Positions 1 through 7,353 are shown, numbered from the stretch's first letter. The stretch: 27,021 nt of DNA from Bdellovibrionales bacterium (GCA_020435025.1 JAGRAG010000107.1:1-27021), one strand, 5' to 3'. Made by a program: numbers and translations. The notes: generated by a model from the letters alone, not told the origin.

Positions 1-52
1 GGAAGGAAGCAACGGTAACTTGGAGTCTATGTGATATGGATTGCCCGGCCGC
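1..52 (+). ncRNA. ffs: Signal recognition particle RNA (4.5S type), 3' part
   Basis: The window opens inside the universally conserved SRP apical loop. The sequence GGAAGGAAGCAACGGTAAC at bases 1-19 matches the GGAA tetraloop and adjacent asymmetric loop that bind Ffh. The 3' strand continues to GCCCGGCCGC at 43-52 and is followed by six T at 53-58, as expected for a Rho-independent end whose pairing partner lies before the window. SRP RNA next to dnaX is a common bacterial arrangement. The 5' half is not visible, so the exact fold and the 3' end are inferred. Confidence 0.88.
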
Positions 53-61
53 TTTTTTATC

Positions 62-68
62 GGAGGGG
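62..68 (+). promoter_or_regulatory. Ribosome binding site that fixes the dnaX start
   Basis: GGAGGGG at 62-68 is followed after three bases by TTG at 72. The upstream ATG at 36 in the same frame lies inside the SRP RNA and before its T-run, so it would not be used. The protein family begins with the residues encoded right after this TTG. Confidence 0.85.
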
Positions 69-71
69 AAA

Positions 72-1865
72 TTGTCCTATCAAGTAATTGCTCGGAAATG
101 GCGACCTAAAGCATTTGCCGATCTTGTAGGCCAACCCCACATTAGCCAGACTCTTTTAAATGCTTTAAAAAACAAGAGACTTCCTCACGCATTATTATTT
201 ACTGGACCTCGTGGTACCGGGAAAACTTCTTCTGCGCGTATCTTAGCCAAGTCCGTTCGCTGCCCGCATGCAACAGATTTTATCCCCTGTGGAGAGTGCT
301 CTGACTGCATCGAGATCGCTGCCGGTACGCATCTCGATGTCGTAGAAATTGATGGAGCTAGCAACAACGGAGTGGATGCTATTAGAGAACTTCGCGACAC
401 TGTTGGTTATATGCCCTCATCTGGATCTTACAAAGTCTATATCATCGATGAAGTTCATATGCTTTCAACAAGCGCCTTTAATGCTTTATTAAAAACTCTG
501 GAAGAGCCTCCGGAACATGTTATTTTTGTGCTAGCAACCACAGAGGTTCATAAAATTCCAAACACGATTTTATCTCGTTGCCAGCGATTTGATTTTCGAC
601 GAATTCCTACACGACAAATTGCCGAACGCCTCAAATCCATCTGTCAATCCGAAGGTGTTAAGGCTAATGAGGAAGCTCTATGGGTTGTCGCTCGCCAAGG
701 TGATGGGTCGATGCGCGACAGCCAAAGCCTCCTCGATCAAGTCATCACCTTCTGCTCAGGAGATGTCACTCAAGAAAAAGTCGTAGAGGTTTTAGGGTTA
801 ACAAGCCGATCTTTGTTGCTCAACACTCTAGAAGGGTTGATCACACGCAATCATCAGAAAGTGGTAGAAGTCGTCCGTGATATTTTCACCGCGGGTTATG
901 ATCCCAAGGTTTACGTACAAGATCTTTTAGAAGAGCTTCGCCATCTTTTGTTGATCAAACTGTCTCCGGCGCAAGCCAGTGAAATGGTCGATTTGCCACA
1001 AACGGAAATCGATCACCTAAAGTCCTTAGGGGATAGTTTAGGACAAGAGGACATTCATTTTCTTTTTGATATGGCTTTAAAAGGAGCCAATGAAATTCCA
1101 CGAGCACAAGACCCGCGCATCGTTTTAGAAATGCTGCTATTTCGTATGGTCGCTGCTCCTCGGATCGCCCAGCTCTCCCAACTTGGAGAGGTCTCGGCTT
1201 CTCTTGCGTCAGTCGCTTCGCCCCCAGAGCCGAACGTTCTGGCCTCTTCGCCGTCTGTTGCTTCTGCTAAAAAAAACATCTCACCGGCACCACCTCAGGA
1301 AATGAAAGAGATACCAGCGGCAGCGCCCCCCATGGAGCCTTCTGTGACCGCCTCAAAACAGGAAGCTGTCCAAGTTAGTACAGATGATGTGTCCCAAGAA
1401 AATGGGGATACTAATAGTCCTATCAAAGACGAACCCGTTGCCGGCCTAACCTTATCTGGTAATCCCGCAAAAGATTGGTTGGCATTGGTTGAGCGCATCA
1501 AAAAAGTCAATGGATTGGTTGCCGCGAAATTAGAGCACTCTTATTTAATCCAGGTCTCTCCGGAAAAAGAGATCTTGCTTGGCATTCCGCCAAAAATGAA
1601 GTTTCTATATGAGCAAGTGAGAGACAATCACTTTCAGAAAAAAATCTGTAACTATATTACTACTTTTTGGGGTCCCGGATATTCTCTGGCTGTTCAACTT
1701 GGAGATGAAAAAAAAAGCCAAGTTTTAACTCCTAAAGCTATTGCTCAAAAAGAAGAAGAGAAAAAAAATGAGGATATCACCCAAAAGATTCAAAACCACG
1801 CTCTGGTAAAACAAGCACAAACTATGTTTAAATCAGAAATACAGTCGATCAAGGAGATACCATGA
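72..1865 (+). CDS. dnaX: DNA polymerase III subunit tau/gamma
   Basis: This is the clamp-loader ATPase of the replicative polymerase, acting at the cytoplasmic fork. From the TTG start the protein has 597 residues and begins MSYQVIARKWRP, the family N-terminus. Visible motifs are Walker A GPRGTGKT (45-52), a zinc module with Cys64, 73, 76 and 79, DEVH (126-129), the SRC motif (168-170) and a sensor-2 region GSMRDSQSLLDQ. A Pro/Ala/Ser-rich linker follows around residues 370-465, then a lysine-rich tail corresponding to the tau-specific part. The length is a little below the 643 residues of E. coli tau. It leads an operon: its TGA overlaps the ATG of ebfC. A slippery heptamer at 1271-1277 could yield a gamma form of about 435 residues. 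Confidence 0.97.
   Translation: MSYQVIARKWRPKAFADLVGQPHISQTLLNALKNKRLPHALLFTGPRGTGKTSSARILAKSVRCPHATDFIPCGECSDCIEIAAGTHLDVVEIDGASNNGVDAIRELRDTVGYMPSSGSYKVYIIDEVHMLSTSAFNALLKTLEEPPEHVIFVLATTEVHKIPNTILSRCQRFDFRRIPTRQIAERLKSICQSEGVKANEEALWVVARQGDGSMRDSQSLLDQVITFCSGDVTQEKVVEVLGLTSRSLLLNTLEGLITRNHQKVVEVVRDIFTAGYDPKVYVQDLLEELRHLLLIKLSPAQASEMVDLPQTEIDHLKSLGDSLGQEDIHFLFDMALKGANEIPRAQDPRIVLEMLLFRMVAAPRIAQLSQLGEVSASLASVASPPEPNVLASSPSVASAKKNISPAPPQEMKEIPAAAPPMEPSVTASKQEAVQVSTDDVSQENGDTNSPIKDEPVAGLTLSGNPAKDWLALVERIKKVNGLVAAKLEHSYLIQVSPEKEILLGIPPKMKFLYEQVRDNHFQKKICNYITTFWGPGYSLAVQLGDEKKSQVLTPKAIAQKEEEKKNEDITQKIQNHALVKQAQTMFKSEIQSIKEIP
1271..1277 (+). other. Candidate -1 frameshift (slippery) heptamer in dnaX
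   Basis: A run of eight A (1269-1276) followed by C gives A AAA AAC in the correct X XXY YYZ phase, between the ATPase/collar part and the linker. A -1 shift reads 33 codons to TAG at 1376-1378, giving a product of about 435 residues. E. coli gamma has 431. Loss of one A would also end soon, at a TGA about a dozen codons on. No strong downstream stem or upstream SD-like stimulator was evident by eye, so function is inferred from sequence and position. Confidence 0.5.
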
Positions 1866-2185
1866 AAGGAATGGGCGGTGGCATGCAACAGATGATGAGG
1901 CAGGCCAATCAAATGCAAAACAAAATGAAAAAGCTGCAAGAAGAATTGGCTCAAACCGAATTTGAAGGCAGTGCTGGCGGTGGAGCCGTCACCGTAAAAG
2001 TCACTGGCGCCAATGTCGTCGCATCTATCACGATTAGCCCTGATGTTTTTAGTGACGGTGATGCAGAGATACTGCAAGACCTCGTCTTGGCGGCGACAAA
2101 CGATGCCTTAAAAACGGCCAAGACCACATCGGATGCCGAAATGAGCAAAATCACTGGCGGCCTCGGCGGACTTGGGCTTTTTTAG
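1862..2185 (+). CDS. ebfC: YbaB/EbfC family nucleoid-associated protein
   Basis: This small DNA-binding protein of 107 residues is the usual partner of dnaX and recR. The N-terminus is a Met/Gln/Lys-rich helix (MGGGMQQMMRQANQMQNKMKKLQ). A central sheet follows with the GGGAVTVKVTGANVV pattern of the family, then a second helical part and a glycine-rich tail. The family forms dimers that bind and bridge DNA. The start is clear: AAGGAGAT at 1851-1858 precedes the ATG, which overlaps the dnaX stop as ATGA. The next gene, recR, starts directly after its TAG. Confidence 0.95.
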   Translation: MKGMGGGMQQMMRQANQMQNKMKKLQEELAQTEFEGSAGGGAVTVKVTGANVVASITISPDVFSDGDAEILQDLVLAATNDALKTAKTTSDAEMSKITGGLGGLGLF

Positions 2186-2806
2186 ATGATCAAACATGTT
2201 CCCTCGTTAGAGAAGTTGGTGCATGAACTCAGCCGTCTGCCCGGGATCGGTCCCAAATCGGCAGAACGATTGGGTTACTATATTTTACGGTCCTCCGATG
2301 AATATGCCGAACAATTGCGTGAATCTTTAAAACGAGTCAAAGAAGTGGTGCATGAGTGCCCTTCTTGCTACTCGTTTACGGAATCCGATTCTCTTTGCCA
2401 TTACTGTTCCGACACTTCTCGTCAAAATGATTTGATTTGTGTGGTAGAAGATCCTGCAGATATTGCGCGAATCGATGCTGCCGGTGTGTTTCGAGGACGT
2501 TATCATGTTTTACATGGAACAATCTCCCCGTTAGATGGTGTTTCCCCGGAAGACCTGAGAATCCAGGAATTGATGGAAAAGGTGCACAAGGGATTATGCG
2601 AAGAGGGACCTAAGATTCGCGAAGTCATATTGGCTCTTGATGCCGATCTAGAAGGTGACACAACTGTCTTGTATCTCGCCAAAGCCTTACAAGATAAAGA
2701 TATTAAGGTGACAAGAATCGCACATGGTGTTCCAATTGGAGGAGATATTAACTATATCGACCAACGAACACTCGGTCGGGCTTTAGAAAATCGGATCAAT
2801 GTGTAA
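2186..2806 (+). CDS. recR: Recombination mediator protein RecR
   Basis: RecR works with RecO and RecF to load RecA at gaps and stalled forks. The 206 residues show a helix-hairpin-helix LPGIGPKSAERLGYYIL (18-34), a four-cysteine zinc finger (Cys58, 61, 71, 74), a Toprim domain from about residue 82 (VVEDPADIARI, and ALDADLEGDTT around 150-160) and the C-terminal GVPIGGDINYID element, all in family order. Length is typical (E. coli 201). The ATG directly abuts the ebfC stop and its own TAA shares a base with the mglA ATG, so translation is probably coupled along the operon. Confidence 0.97.
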   Translation: MIKHVPSLEKLVHELSRLPGIGPKSAERLGYYILRSSDEYAEQLRESLKRVKEVVHECPSCYSFTESDSLCHYCSDTSRQNDLICVVEDPADIARIDAAGVFRGRYHVLHGTISPLDGVSPEDLRIQELMEKVHKGLCEEGPKIREVILALDADLEGDTTVLYLAKALQDKDIKVTRIAHGVPIGGDINYIDQRTLGRALENRINV

Positions 2807-3396
2807 TGTCATTTATTAATTATAACGCCAAAGAAATACACTGCAAGATTGTCTACTATGGTCCTTCACTTGGTGGGAAGACCACGAATCTTCAATGGGT
2901 CTATCATAAAACAACCGGGCAAGATCAATCAGACCTGGTCGATTTGCCGACAGACGTGGAACGCACCATGTTTTTTGACTTTCTACCCATGGATGTCGGT
3001 GAGATTCGAGGCTTTAAAACCCGGTTCCATCTCTACACGGTACCCGGGCAGGTTGTCTACGATGCCAGTCGTAAACTGATTCTTAAGGGGCTCGATGGGG
3101 TGATTTTCGTTGCGGATTCGCAAGCGGAACGGATGGAAGAAAACATTCAGGCCTTGGAAAACTTAGAAAAAAATCTAGAACAACAAGGTTATGATATAAA
3201 TGAAATTCCTCTTGTTATTCAGTACAACAAACGAGACCTTCCTAATGCTCTTCCTGTAGCGGAATTAAGACGAACTTTAAATAAATTTAATGCTCCTGAT
3301 TTTGAGGGAACAGCCCGCCAAGGCGACGGAGTCTTTGAATCATTAAAAACAATTTCTAAATCCATCGTCACCGTCCTCAAAGGCGGCGAACTCTAA
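2806..3396 (+). CDS. mglA: MglA-type small Ras-like GTPase (polarity/gliding)
   Basis: This small GTPase sets front-rear polarity and drives surface motility in Myxococcus, and has a role in prey invasion in Bdellovibrio. Its 196 residues match the 195 of M. xanthus MglA. It has the P-loop GPSLGGKTT (19-27), a switch I region around PTDVERTMFFDF (48-59), a G3 region with TVPGQ (78-82) in place of the Ras DxxG (typical of the MglA group), and NKRD (141-144) for guanine recognition. It overlaps recR by one base (TAATG) and is the last gene of the operon. No mglB or romR is visible here. A palindromic repeat begins two bases after its stop and may end the transcript. Confidence 0.93.
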   Translation: MSFINYNAKEIHCKIVYYGPSLGGKTTNLQWVYHKTTGQDQSDLVDLPTDVERTMFFDFLPMDVGEIRGFKTRFHLYTVPGQVVYDASRKLILKGLDGVIFVADSQAERMEENIQALENLEKNLEQQGYDINEIPLVIQYNKRDLPNALPVAELRRTLNKFNAPDFEGTARQGDGVFESLKTISKSIVTVLKGGEL

Positions 3397-3397
3397 A

Positions 3398-3422
3398 AGG
3401 TTCCCGGTTAAATTTCCGGGAC
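3398..3422 (+). repeat. REP-like palindromic repeat, copy 1
   Basis: This 25-nt unit contains TCCCGG - 8 nt - CCGGGA, a six-pair stem with an AT loop. It recurs exactly, in reverse orientation, at 4908-4932, and as a degraded copy at 4140-4160. It begins two bases after the mglA stop. Together with the Y1 transposase gene this fits a REP/RAYT arrangement. It could also act as a weak terminator, though no T-run follows. Confidence 0.75.
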
Positions 3423-3478
3423 GCACACCGGCAAAAACTCCAAAAGGTTTTCAAGCTTGCCAAGCAAGAGGAAGTCCA

Positions 3479-4150
3479 TTGAAAAAAATATTTTTAACAT
3501 TTCTGCTCTTCTCTATGATGTCCGGCATAACTTTAGCGTCTCCTAAGAAGCCCTGCTCGGATCTAGATATGACGCCGTATCTACTTGGCAACCTTAACTT
3601 TAAGCACAATTGGCAAGATACTCTTCTTCAAAAGAGATTAGAAATTTACATTGATTGGCTAAGTTCGCTGGGTACACGTGATGCACAACTAGTTCAAAAG
3701 TACATGCACTCTTCCGCGTGTTCAATAGACAAGATAGCCAATGTCTATCACGAAATGATAGAACTACAAGCATGGCTAGATCTTGGCCATCAGTATGAAC
3801 AGATATTGAATATTGACTATTATCAAACTCACTACACGAAGGTTTATCCCATTGCCCATAAAAAGGCTATCCGCTTAGAAATAGATCTATTGAATTATTT
3901 TGCTAAAATAAATGGGTTGGGGGAAATACCAGCTTTAGCGTTTACTCTAGTGAATCCACTGATTGAAGAATTTAAAGTAAATCCACAAAAGATTCTCACC
4001 CGACTGAAATTTAATAGAGAGTTTTTGGAAAAAAAACCAAGTTGCTCTGATATAAAAAGAGCAGCCCTCGTTTACCAAACCGGAGGCTATCTTTATAAAA
4101 ATAAAGAGGAAGTTATCCGACAAGCCTGCCTATTCGAAATTCCCAACTAA
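3479..4150 (+). CDS. Exported protein of unknown function
   Basis: I do not recognise this 223-residue protein. It begins with a clear signal peptide (MKKIFLTFLLFSMMSGITLAS, Lys-Lys then a hydrophobic core, likely cleavage after about residue 20), so it is probably periplasmic or secreted. The rest is mainly helical and rich in Tyr, Leu and Lys, with Cys at about residues 26, 79, 189 and 217, possibly forming disulfides. The start is TTG at 3479, supported by AGAGGAAG just upstream. It lies between two copies of the REP-like repeat, and its own TAA stop lies within the degraded copy. It may be cargo of the RAYT region or simply a local gene beside which the repeats sit. Confidence 0.7.
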   Translation: MKKIFLTFLLFSMMSGITLASPKKPCSDLDMTPYLLGNLNFKHNWQDTLLQKRLEIYIDWLSSLGTRDAQLVQKYMHSSACSIDKIANVYHEMIELQAWLDLGHQYEQILNIDYYQTHYTKVYPIAHKKAIRLEIDLLNYFAKINGLGEIPALAFTLVNPLIEEFKVNPQKILTRLKFNREFLEKKPSCSDIKRAALVYQTGGYLYKNKEEVIRQACLFEIPN

Positions 4151-4160
4151 ATTTCCGGAA
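4140..4160 (+). repeat. Degraded REP-like repeat, copy 2
   Basis: Aligned by eye over 21 positions with copy 1, this segment matches at 17 (TTCCC, then a three-base difference, then TAAATTTCCGG). It has lost the stem pairing on one side. The shared TAA is the stop codon of the preceding gene. Confidence 0.55.
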
Positions 4161-4195
4161 AACCGATCAATTATAGTTCTATTCCATTTAGCGGG

Positions 4196-4876
4196 ATGGA
4201 ACTCCTGAATTCAAAATTGCATGACTCCCAATACATGCCCAAAAAAACAGTAGACATTAATTGTTGCGGACCCTTTCATATAACTGCACGTACTATCAAT
4301 CAAGAATGGTTCAATTTATCTATGAATGAAGTATGGCAAATATTTTCCACCCATATTCCATTCTTAAAATTCGCCTTTAACTTCGACATTCATGCATTTG
4401 TCTTAATGAATAATCATTACCACTTGATAGCTTCGACGCCAGATTGGAATTTAAGCGACGGTATGTCGTATTTTCAAAGAGAAATCAGTCGAGAACTCAA
4501 CAGGCAGGGAAATAGAATTAACCGAAACTTTGCAGGTCGATACTTTAAATGCAATCTAAAAAATAGCCATCACTTTCTGAATTGCTACAAATACGTCTAC
4601 CAAAACCCCTTAAGGGCAGGAATCGTTTCCCGGTGTGAACTTTACCCATTTAGTGCTCTACATGAAATTATCGGGTATAGACGCACAATGATTCCTATTT
4701 TTGATGATCAAATATTATTCGAGCCCAATTTAGATGCACATTTAAAATGGCTCAATACGCTTCCCTTAGAAGAAGATGTAAACTCTATTCGACTGGCTTT
4801 AAAAAAAGGAGTCTACAATCTACGTAAAAATCCATCTACAAAGAAACCAAATAGGCTCGAAGAAGGATTGCTCTAA
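4196..4876 (+). CDS. REP-associated tyrosine transposase (Y1_Tnp, HUH family)
   Basis: This is a single-strand DNA nicking/joining enzyme of the IS200-like RAYT group, which processes REP hairpins. The 226-residue protein has the HUH motif in MNNHYHLIAS (His74, His76), the conserved GRYFK region (114-118) and YKYVYQNPLRAGIV (131-144), which carries the candidate nucleophile Tyr133 or a neighbour and the NPxRAG signature. The fold runs from about residue 15 to 165; the tail (165-226) is basic and not recognised. The start is uncertain because no good ribosome site precedes ATG 4196, and ATG 4235 is an alternative. Flanking palindromic repeats at 3398, 4140 and 4908 support the assignment. A GGGAC/GTCCC stem (4898-4912) follows the gene. 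Confidence 0.85.
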   Translation: MELLNSKLHDSQYMPKKTVDINCCGPFHITARTINQEWFNLSMNEVWQIFSTHIPFLKFAFNFDIHAFVLMNNHYHLIASTPDWNLSDGMSYFQREISRELNRQGNRINRNFAGRYFKCNLKNSHHFLNCYKYVYQNPLRAGIVSRCELYPFSALHEIIGYRRTMIPIFDDQILFEPNLDAHLKWLNTLPLEEDVNSIRLALKKGVYNLRKNPSTKKPNRLEEGLL

Positions 4877-4907
4877 GGCGATAAATCGAAAATATTTGGG
4901 ACGGCGT

Positions 4908-4932
4908 GTCCCGGAAATTTAACCGGGAACCT
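4908..4932 (-). repeat. REP-like palindromic repeat, copy 3 (inverted)
   Basis: Exact reverse complement of the 25 nt at 3398-3422. It overlaps the end of the hemerythrin-domain gene: its TTAA core provides that gene's TAA stop at 4919-4921. A second small stem, GGGAC-GGCGT-GTCCC at 4898-4912, adjoins it, so the site can form a double hairpin between two convergent genes and may serve as a bidirectional transcript end. Confidence 0.75.
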
Positions 4933-5608
4933 GGAAGAAGTTGCACCATTTTTGGAGATCGGCTTTGAAGGATTGAATGCGGGTTAAACCAAAAGTATTT
5001 TCGAGCTTTTGCCACTGTTTGTACATTTCCTCTTGCAACTCGTCGGAAGCAAGTCTTTCAAAGGCGACGAGAAGACAAGTGTCTTCTTTTTCTCTGTGTT
5101 CATCGACAAGATTTAAAAAAAGTTTAATGAGTTTGTTTCTCTGCGGTTTGTCAGCGAACCACTCTCCACGCATCATTTTTTTTAAGAGTTCAACTCCATA
5201 ATACGTGCCTTCATGTTCTTCGAGGGGAATTGACAGTCCACTGGGCTTTCCCTGAAGTAGCTGTTGCAAGGATTCCGCAACTGGATAAGGAGCTGAAATT
5301 TCTTGTTTGCCCAGCTCTATCACTTGCGCAGCGTACTGCCACATCTGAGTACGACCAACAAAGTCGCCACACCGTGGACCACCTTTTTGATCTAGAAGGT
5401 TTTTATGAACTAAGGGAAATAATATCTCCTCTTCTTTTTTAAAATGAAGCTGAACCACAAACTCATCAAAATATTTAACTAAGAATGCTAAAGCGGCTTG
5501 AAAGTCCTCTTCCTGAATCTCCGCTTCGTGAAGCCTTAGGTGATTTAATACCATATGGGCTCTGTGAATCTCTTTATGTTCATTTCGTAAAATTTCCGTG
5601 TATTTCAT
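4919..5608 (-). CDS. Hemerythrin (HHE) domain protein
   Basis: This is a probable cytoplasmic di-iron, four-helix-bundle protein; such proteins bind oxygen or sense and repair oxidative or nitrosative stress. From the ATG at 5608 it has 229 residues. The ligand pattern is NEHKEIHRAH (9-18), HFKKEEEILFP (55-65), EEHEGTYYG (130-138) and DEHREKEDTCL (169-179), covering the expected His and Glu positions on separate helices. A GTG nine bases upstream lies within the ribosome site AAGGTGG, so the ATG is preferred. A TATAGT box at 5630-5635 could be its -10. The last residues and the stop come from the REP-like repeat, so the C-terminus may have been altered by its insertion. The actual ligand and role are not shown. 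Confidence 0.85.
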   Translation of the reverse strand: MKYTEILRNEHKEIHRAHMVLNHLRLHEAEIQEEDFQAALAFLVKYFDEFVVQLHFKKEEEILFPLVHKNLLDQKGGPRCGDFVGRTQMWQYAAQVIELGKQEISAPYPVAESLQQLLQGKPSGLSIPLEEHEGTYYGVELLKKMMRGEWFADKPQRNKLIKLFLNLVDEHREKEDTCLLVAFERLASDELQEEMYKQWQKLENTFGLTRIQSFKADLQKWCNFFQVPG

Positions 5609-5927
5609 CGGGCCCACCTTTTAAAGCTAACTATACGTAAAGACAATTCCATAAAACTAGTGGGATCTACATCGCTTCCCTCTCGCGGAGTCGCTTTAGT
5701 CCATCTTCCGTATTCTCTCTCCATGTTATAACTATATTTTATGCGCGCTGAACTCAAGACATTATCAACTGTGGTAAGCTTCAAATAGACTAACGGAGTT
5801 TGTAATGTAGCCAGATTTTTACTGAAATTACAGCTTCATACTGACAAAGAAATGCAACAACCTTAATAAATGTAGATTTTCCCTTACATTCCTTGACTTC
5901 CCGAGACGATTCTAGGTAACTCGTTCT
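5609..5927. other. Divergent intergenic region, hemerythrin gene / nadA
   Basis: About 320 bp without a convincing gene. The left end holds a possible -10 (TATAGT, minus strand) for the hemerythrin gene. Near the right end TTGACT at 5893-5898 resembles a -35, but no good -10 sits at the right distance before nadA. No RNA structure or repeat was noticed in the rest. Confidence 0.5.
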
Positions 5928-6887
5928 ATGACAAGCTTGATGCAGATCAAACAAGAAATTACTGAGCTTAAAAACAAGCACAATGCGCTTATTCTCGCCC
6001 ATTTCTACGAAGATGGCGAGATTCAAGACATTGCCGACTATTGTGGCGACAGTCTTTTTTTAGCCCAGAAAGGTCAAGAAAGTTCTCATCCGGTGGTTTT
6101 AATGGCCGGGGTTGTCTTTATGGGAGAGGGAATTAAACTTCTCTCTCCTGAAAAAACAGTTCTTGTTCCAGATATGAATGCTGGTTGTTCCTTGGTAAAT
6201 CACTCACCTTATGATGACTATAAAGCTTGGAGAGATAGTTTTATCGACCCCGTTGTGGTCACCTATATCAATAGCAGTACTGAAGTCAAATCCGTCTCCG
6301 ATGTTATTTGTACCTCCAGTAATGCCGAAAAAATAATTGCTTCAATCCCTGAAAATAGAACTGTTTTATTTGGTCCCGATCGAAATTTAGGAGCTTACCT
6401 TTCAAAAAAACTAAATCGAAAGATGGAACTCTGGCCAGGAGCTTGCGAAGTACATGTTTTATTTTCCGCCAAAAAAATTGTAGAGCTTAAAGTCGAGCAC
6501 CCAGATGCATTGGTTCTAGCCCATCCCGAATGTCTTGAATCTGTTTTACAATTTGCTGATATAATTGGGTCCACTTCTCATTTAATTAATACGGTCAAAG
6601 AAAGTTCTGCAAGCAAGTTTATCATCGCAACAGAGCCCGGAGTGATTCATCAGATGCGAAAGCACCGCCCGGATGCCTTATTGTTAGAAGCCCCCGCGGA
6701 AGGAAGCTGTGCCTGCAATGAATGTCCGTATATGAAACTGAACACTTTAGAAAAGATTCGGGATGCACTAATGAATTTGTCACCGCAAATACATTTGAAT
6801 GCAGATCATGCGGAAAAAGCTCGTAACGCCTTAGAAAAAATGATGACCATCAGCCGCGGTCAAGACGTCTCTTGGAACCTCGTCTAA
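5928..6887 (+). CDS. nadA: Quinolinate synthase
   Basis: NadA condenses iminoaspartate with dihydroxyacetone phosphate to quinolinate, the second step of de novo NAD synthesis, using an oxygen-sensitive [4Fe-4S] cluster. The 319 residues contain ILAHFYEDGEIQDIADYCGDS (22-42), PDMNAGCSL with Cys87, WPGACEVH with Cys173 and the CNECPYM end motif with Cys266, which match the three known cluster ligands. Length and spacing are those of the family's standard form. The start ATG 5928 has a modest TAGGTAA upstream; ATG 5940 is possible. It stands alone, without nadB or nadC nearby. A 230-nt perfect hairpin begins 16 bases after its stop. Confidence 0.96.
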   Translation: MTSLMQIKQEITELKNKHNALILAHFYEDGEIQDIADYCGDSLFLAQKGQESSHPVVLMAGVVFMGEGIKLLSPEKTVLVPDMNAGCSLVNHSPYDDYKAWRDSFIDPVVVTYINSSTEVKSVSDVICTSSNAEKIIASIPENRTVLFGPDRNLGAYLSKKLNRKMELWPGACEVHVLFSAKKIVELKVEHPDALVLAHPECLESVLQFADIIGSTSHLINTVKESSASKFIIATEPGVIHQMRKHRPDALLLEAPAEGSCACNECPYMKLNTLEKIRDALMNLSPQIHLNADHAEKARNALEKMMTISRGQDVSWNLV

Positions 6888-6903
6888 GATTAAAGTCATC
6901 GTT

Positions 6904-7133
6904 CCAACTCCTCTTCCCTACAAGCTGTATCTTTAATTGCGAATCAATTTTAAAGAGAATTTGTATGTCTTAAATATCACCTCAAAAGACTCAAACAAGG
7001 CGTTCGGCAGCGGTGCTCACTTCGCGAGCGCCGCACCGACCGAACTCGCTTTTGAGGTGATATTTAAGACATACAAATTCTCTTTAAAATTGATTCGCAA
7101 TTAAAGATACAGCTTGTAGGGAAGAGGAGTTGG
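6904..7133. repeat. Long hairpin element 1: perfect 85-nt inverted repeat
   Basis: Arms at 6904-6988 and 7049-7133 are exact reverse complements by my base-by-base reading, around a 60-nt centre. The centre folds on too: GTTCGG (7002-7007) pairs with CCGAAC (7040-7045), and GCGGTGCTC (7010-7018) with GAGCGCCGC (7026-7034) through one G-U pair. The whole 230 nt is therefore nearly one hairpin. It contains no gene and no T-run follows. It could end or protect the nadA transcript, or be a mobile or invertible element. Confidence 0.9.
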
Positions 7134-7353
7134 GGCCACAAATGAATGAGACCGCAGTGTTTTTTGGAAATAGTGATGAAGATGTCTAAACATTTGTTAT
7201 GGTTATTCACGTTGTTTCATGTTCCTAATTGAATCAAGGCACATTTTAGCAACCTTTAAAATTATCTAATTAAATCAATAAGATGTATGCATATTCGCAT
7301 CCTCGTGCCGATTTTTTTTTTCGTCTCAAACTGAGATACGCTGGACTTCGGTA

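Larger units (their letters stand above)
3398..4932. mobile_element. Candidate REP/RAYT module bounded by inverted 25-nt repeats
   Basis: Two identical 25-nt repeats in opposite orientation bound an exported-protein gene and a Y1 transposase gene, with a third, degraded copy between them. REP-associated tyrosine transposases are usually single-copy, vertically kept genes flanked by such repeats rather than active insertion sequences, so the whole segment need not be mobile as one unit. No target duplication was identified. Confidence 0.5.

Noticed and set aside
1708..1716. Nine-A run in dnaX as a second frameshift site
   Set aside because: It lies near the end of the gene, where a shift would remove only the tail and would not give a gamma-size product.
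1790..2077. 95-codon minus-strand frame antisense to dnaX/ebfC
   Set aside because: It lies opposite two certain genes, shows no domain, and its length is expected by chance opposite an open frame.
3398..4932. Classical composite insertion sequence with target duplication
   Set aside because: Y1 enzymes do not create target duplications and no duplicated flank was seen; the repeats look like REP units rather than IS ends.
6904..7133. CRISPR or integron attC interpretation of the long hairpin
   Set aside because: There are no repeated direct units or spacers, and attC sites have imperfect, much shorter arms and no integrase or cassette genes are present.
7309..7336. T-run plus TCTCA/TGAGA dyad as a terminator before the PilZ gene
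   Set aside because: The T-run comes before the stem on the plus strand, and the stem is followed by no T-run, so neither strand gives a normal terminator.
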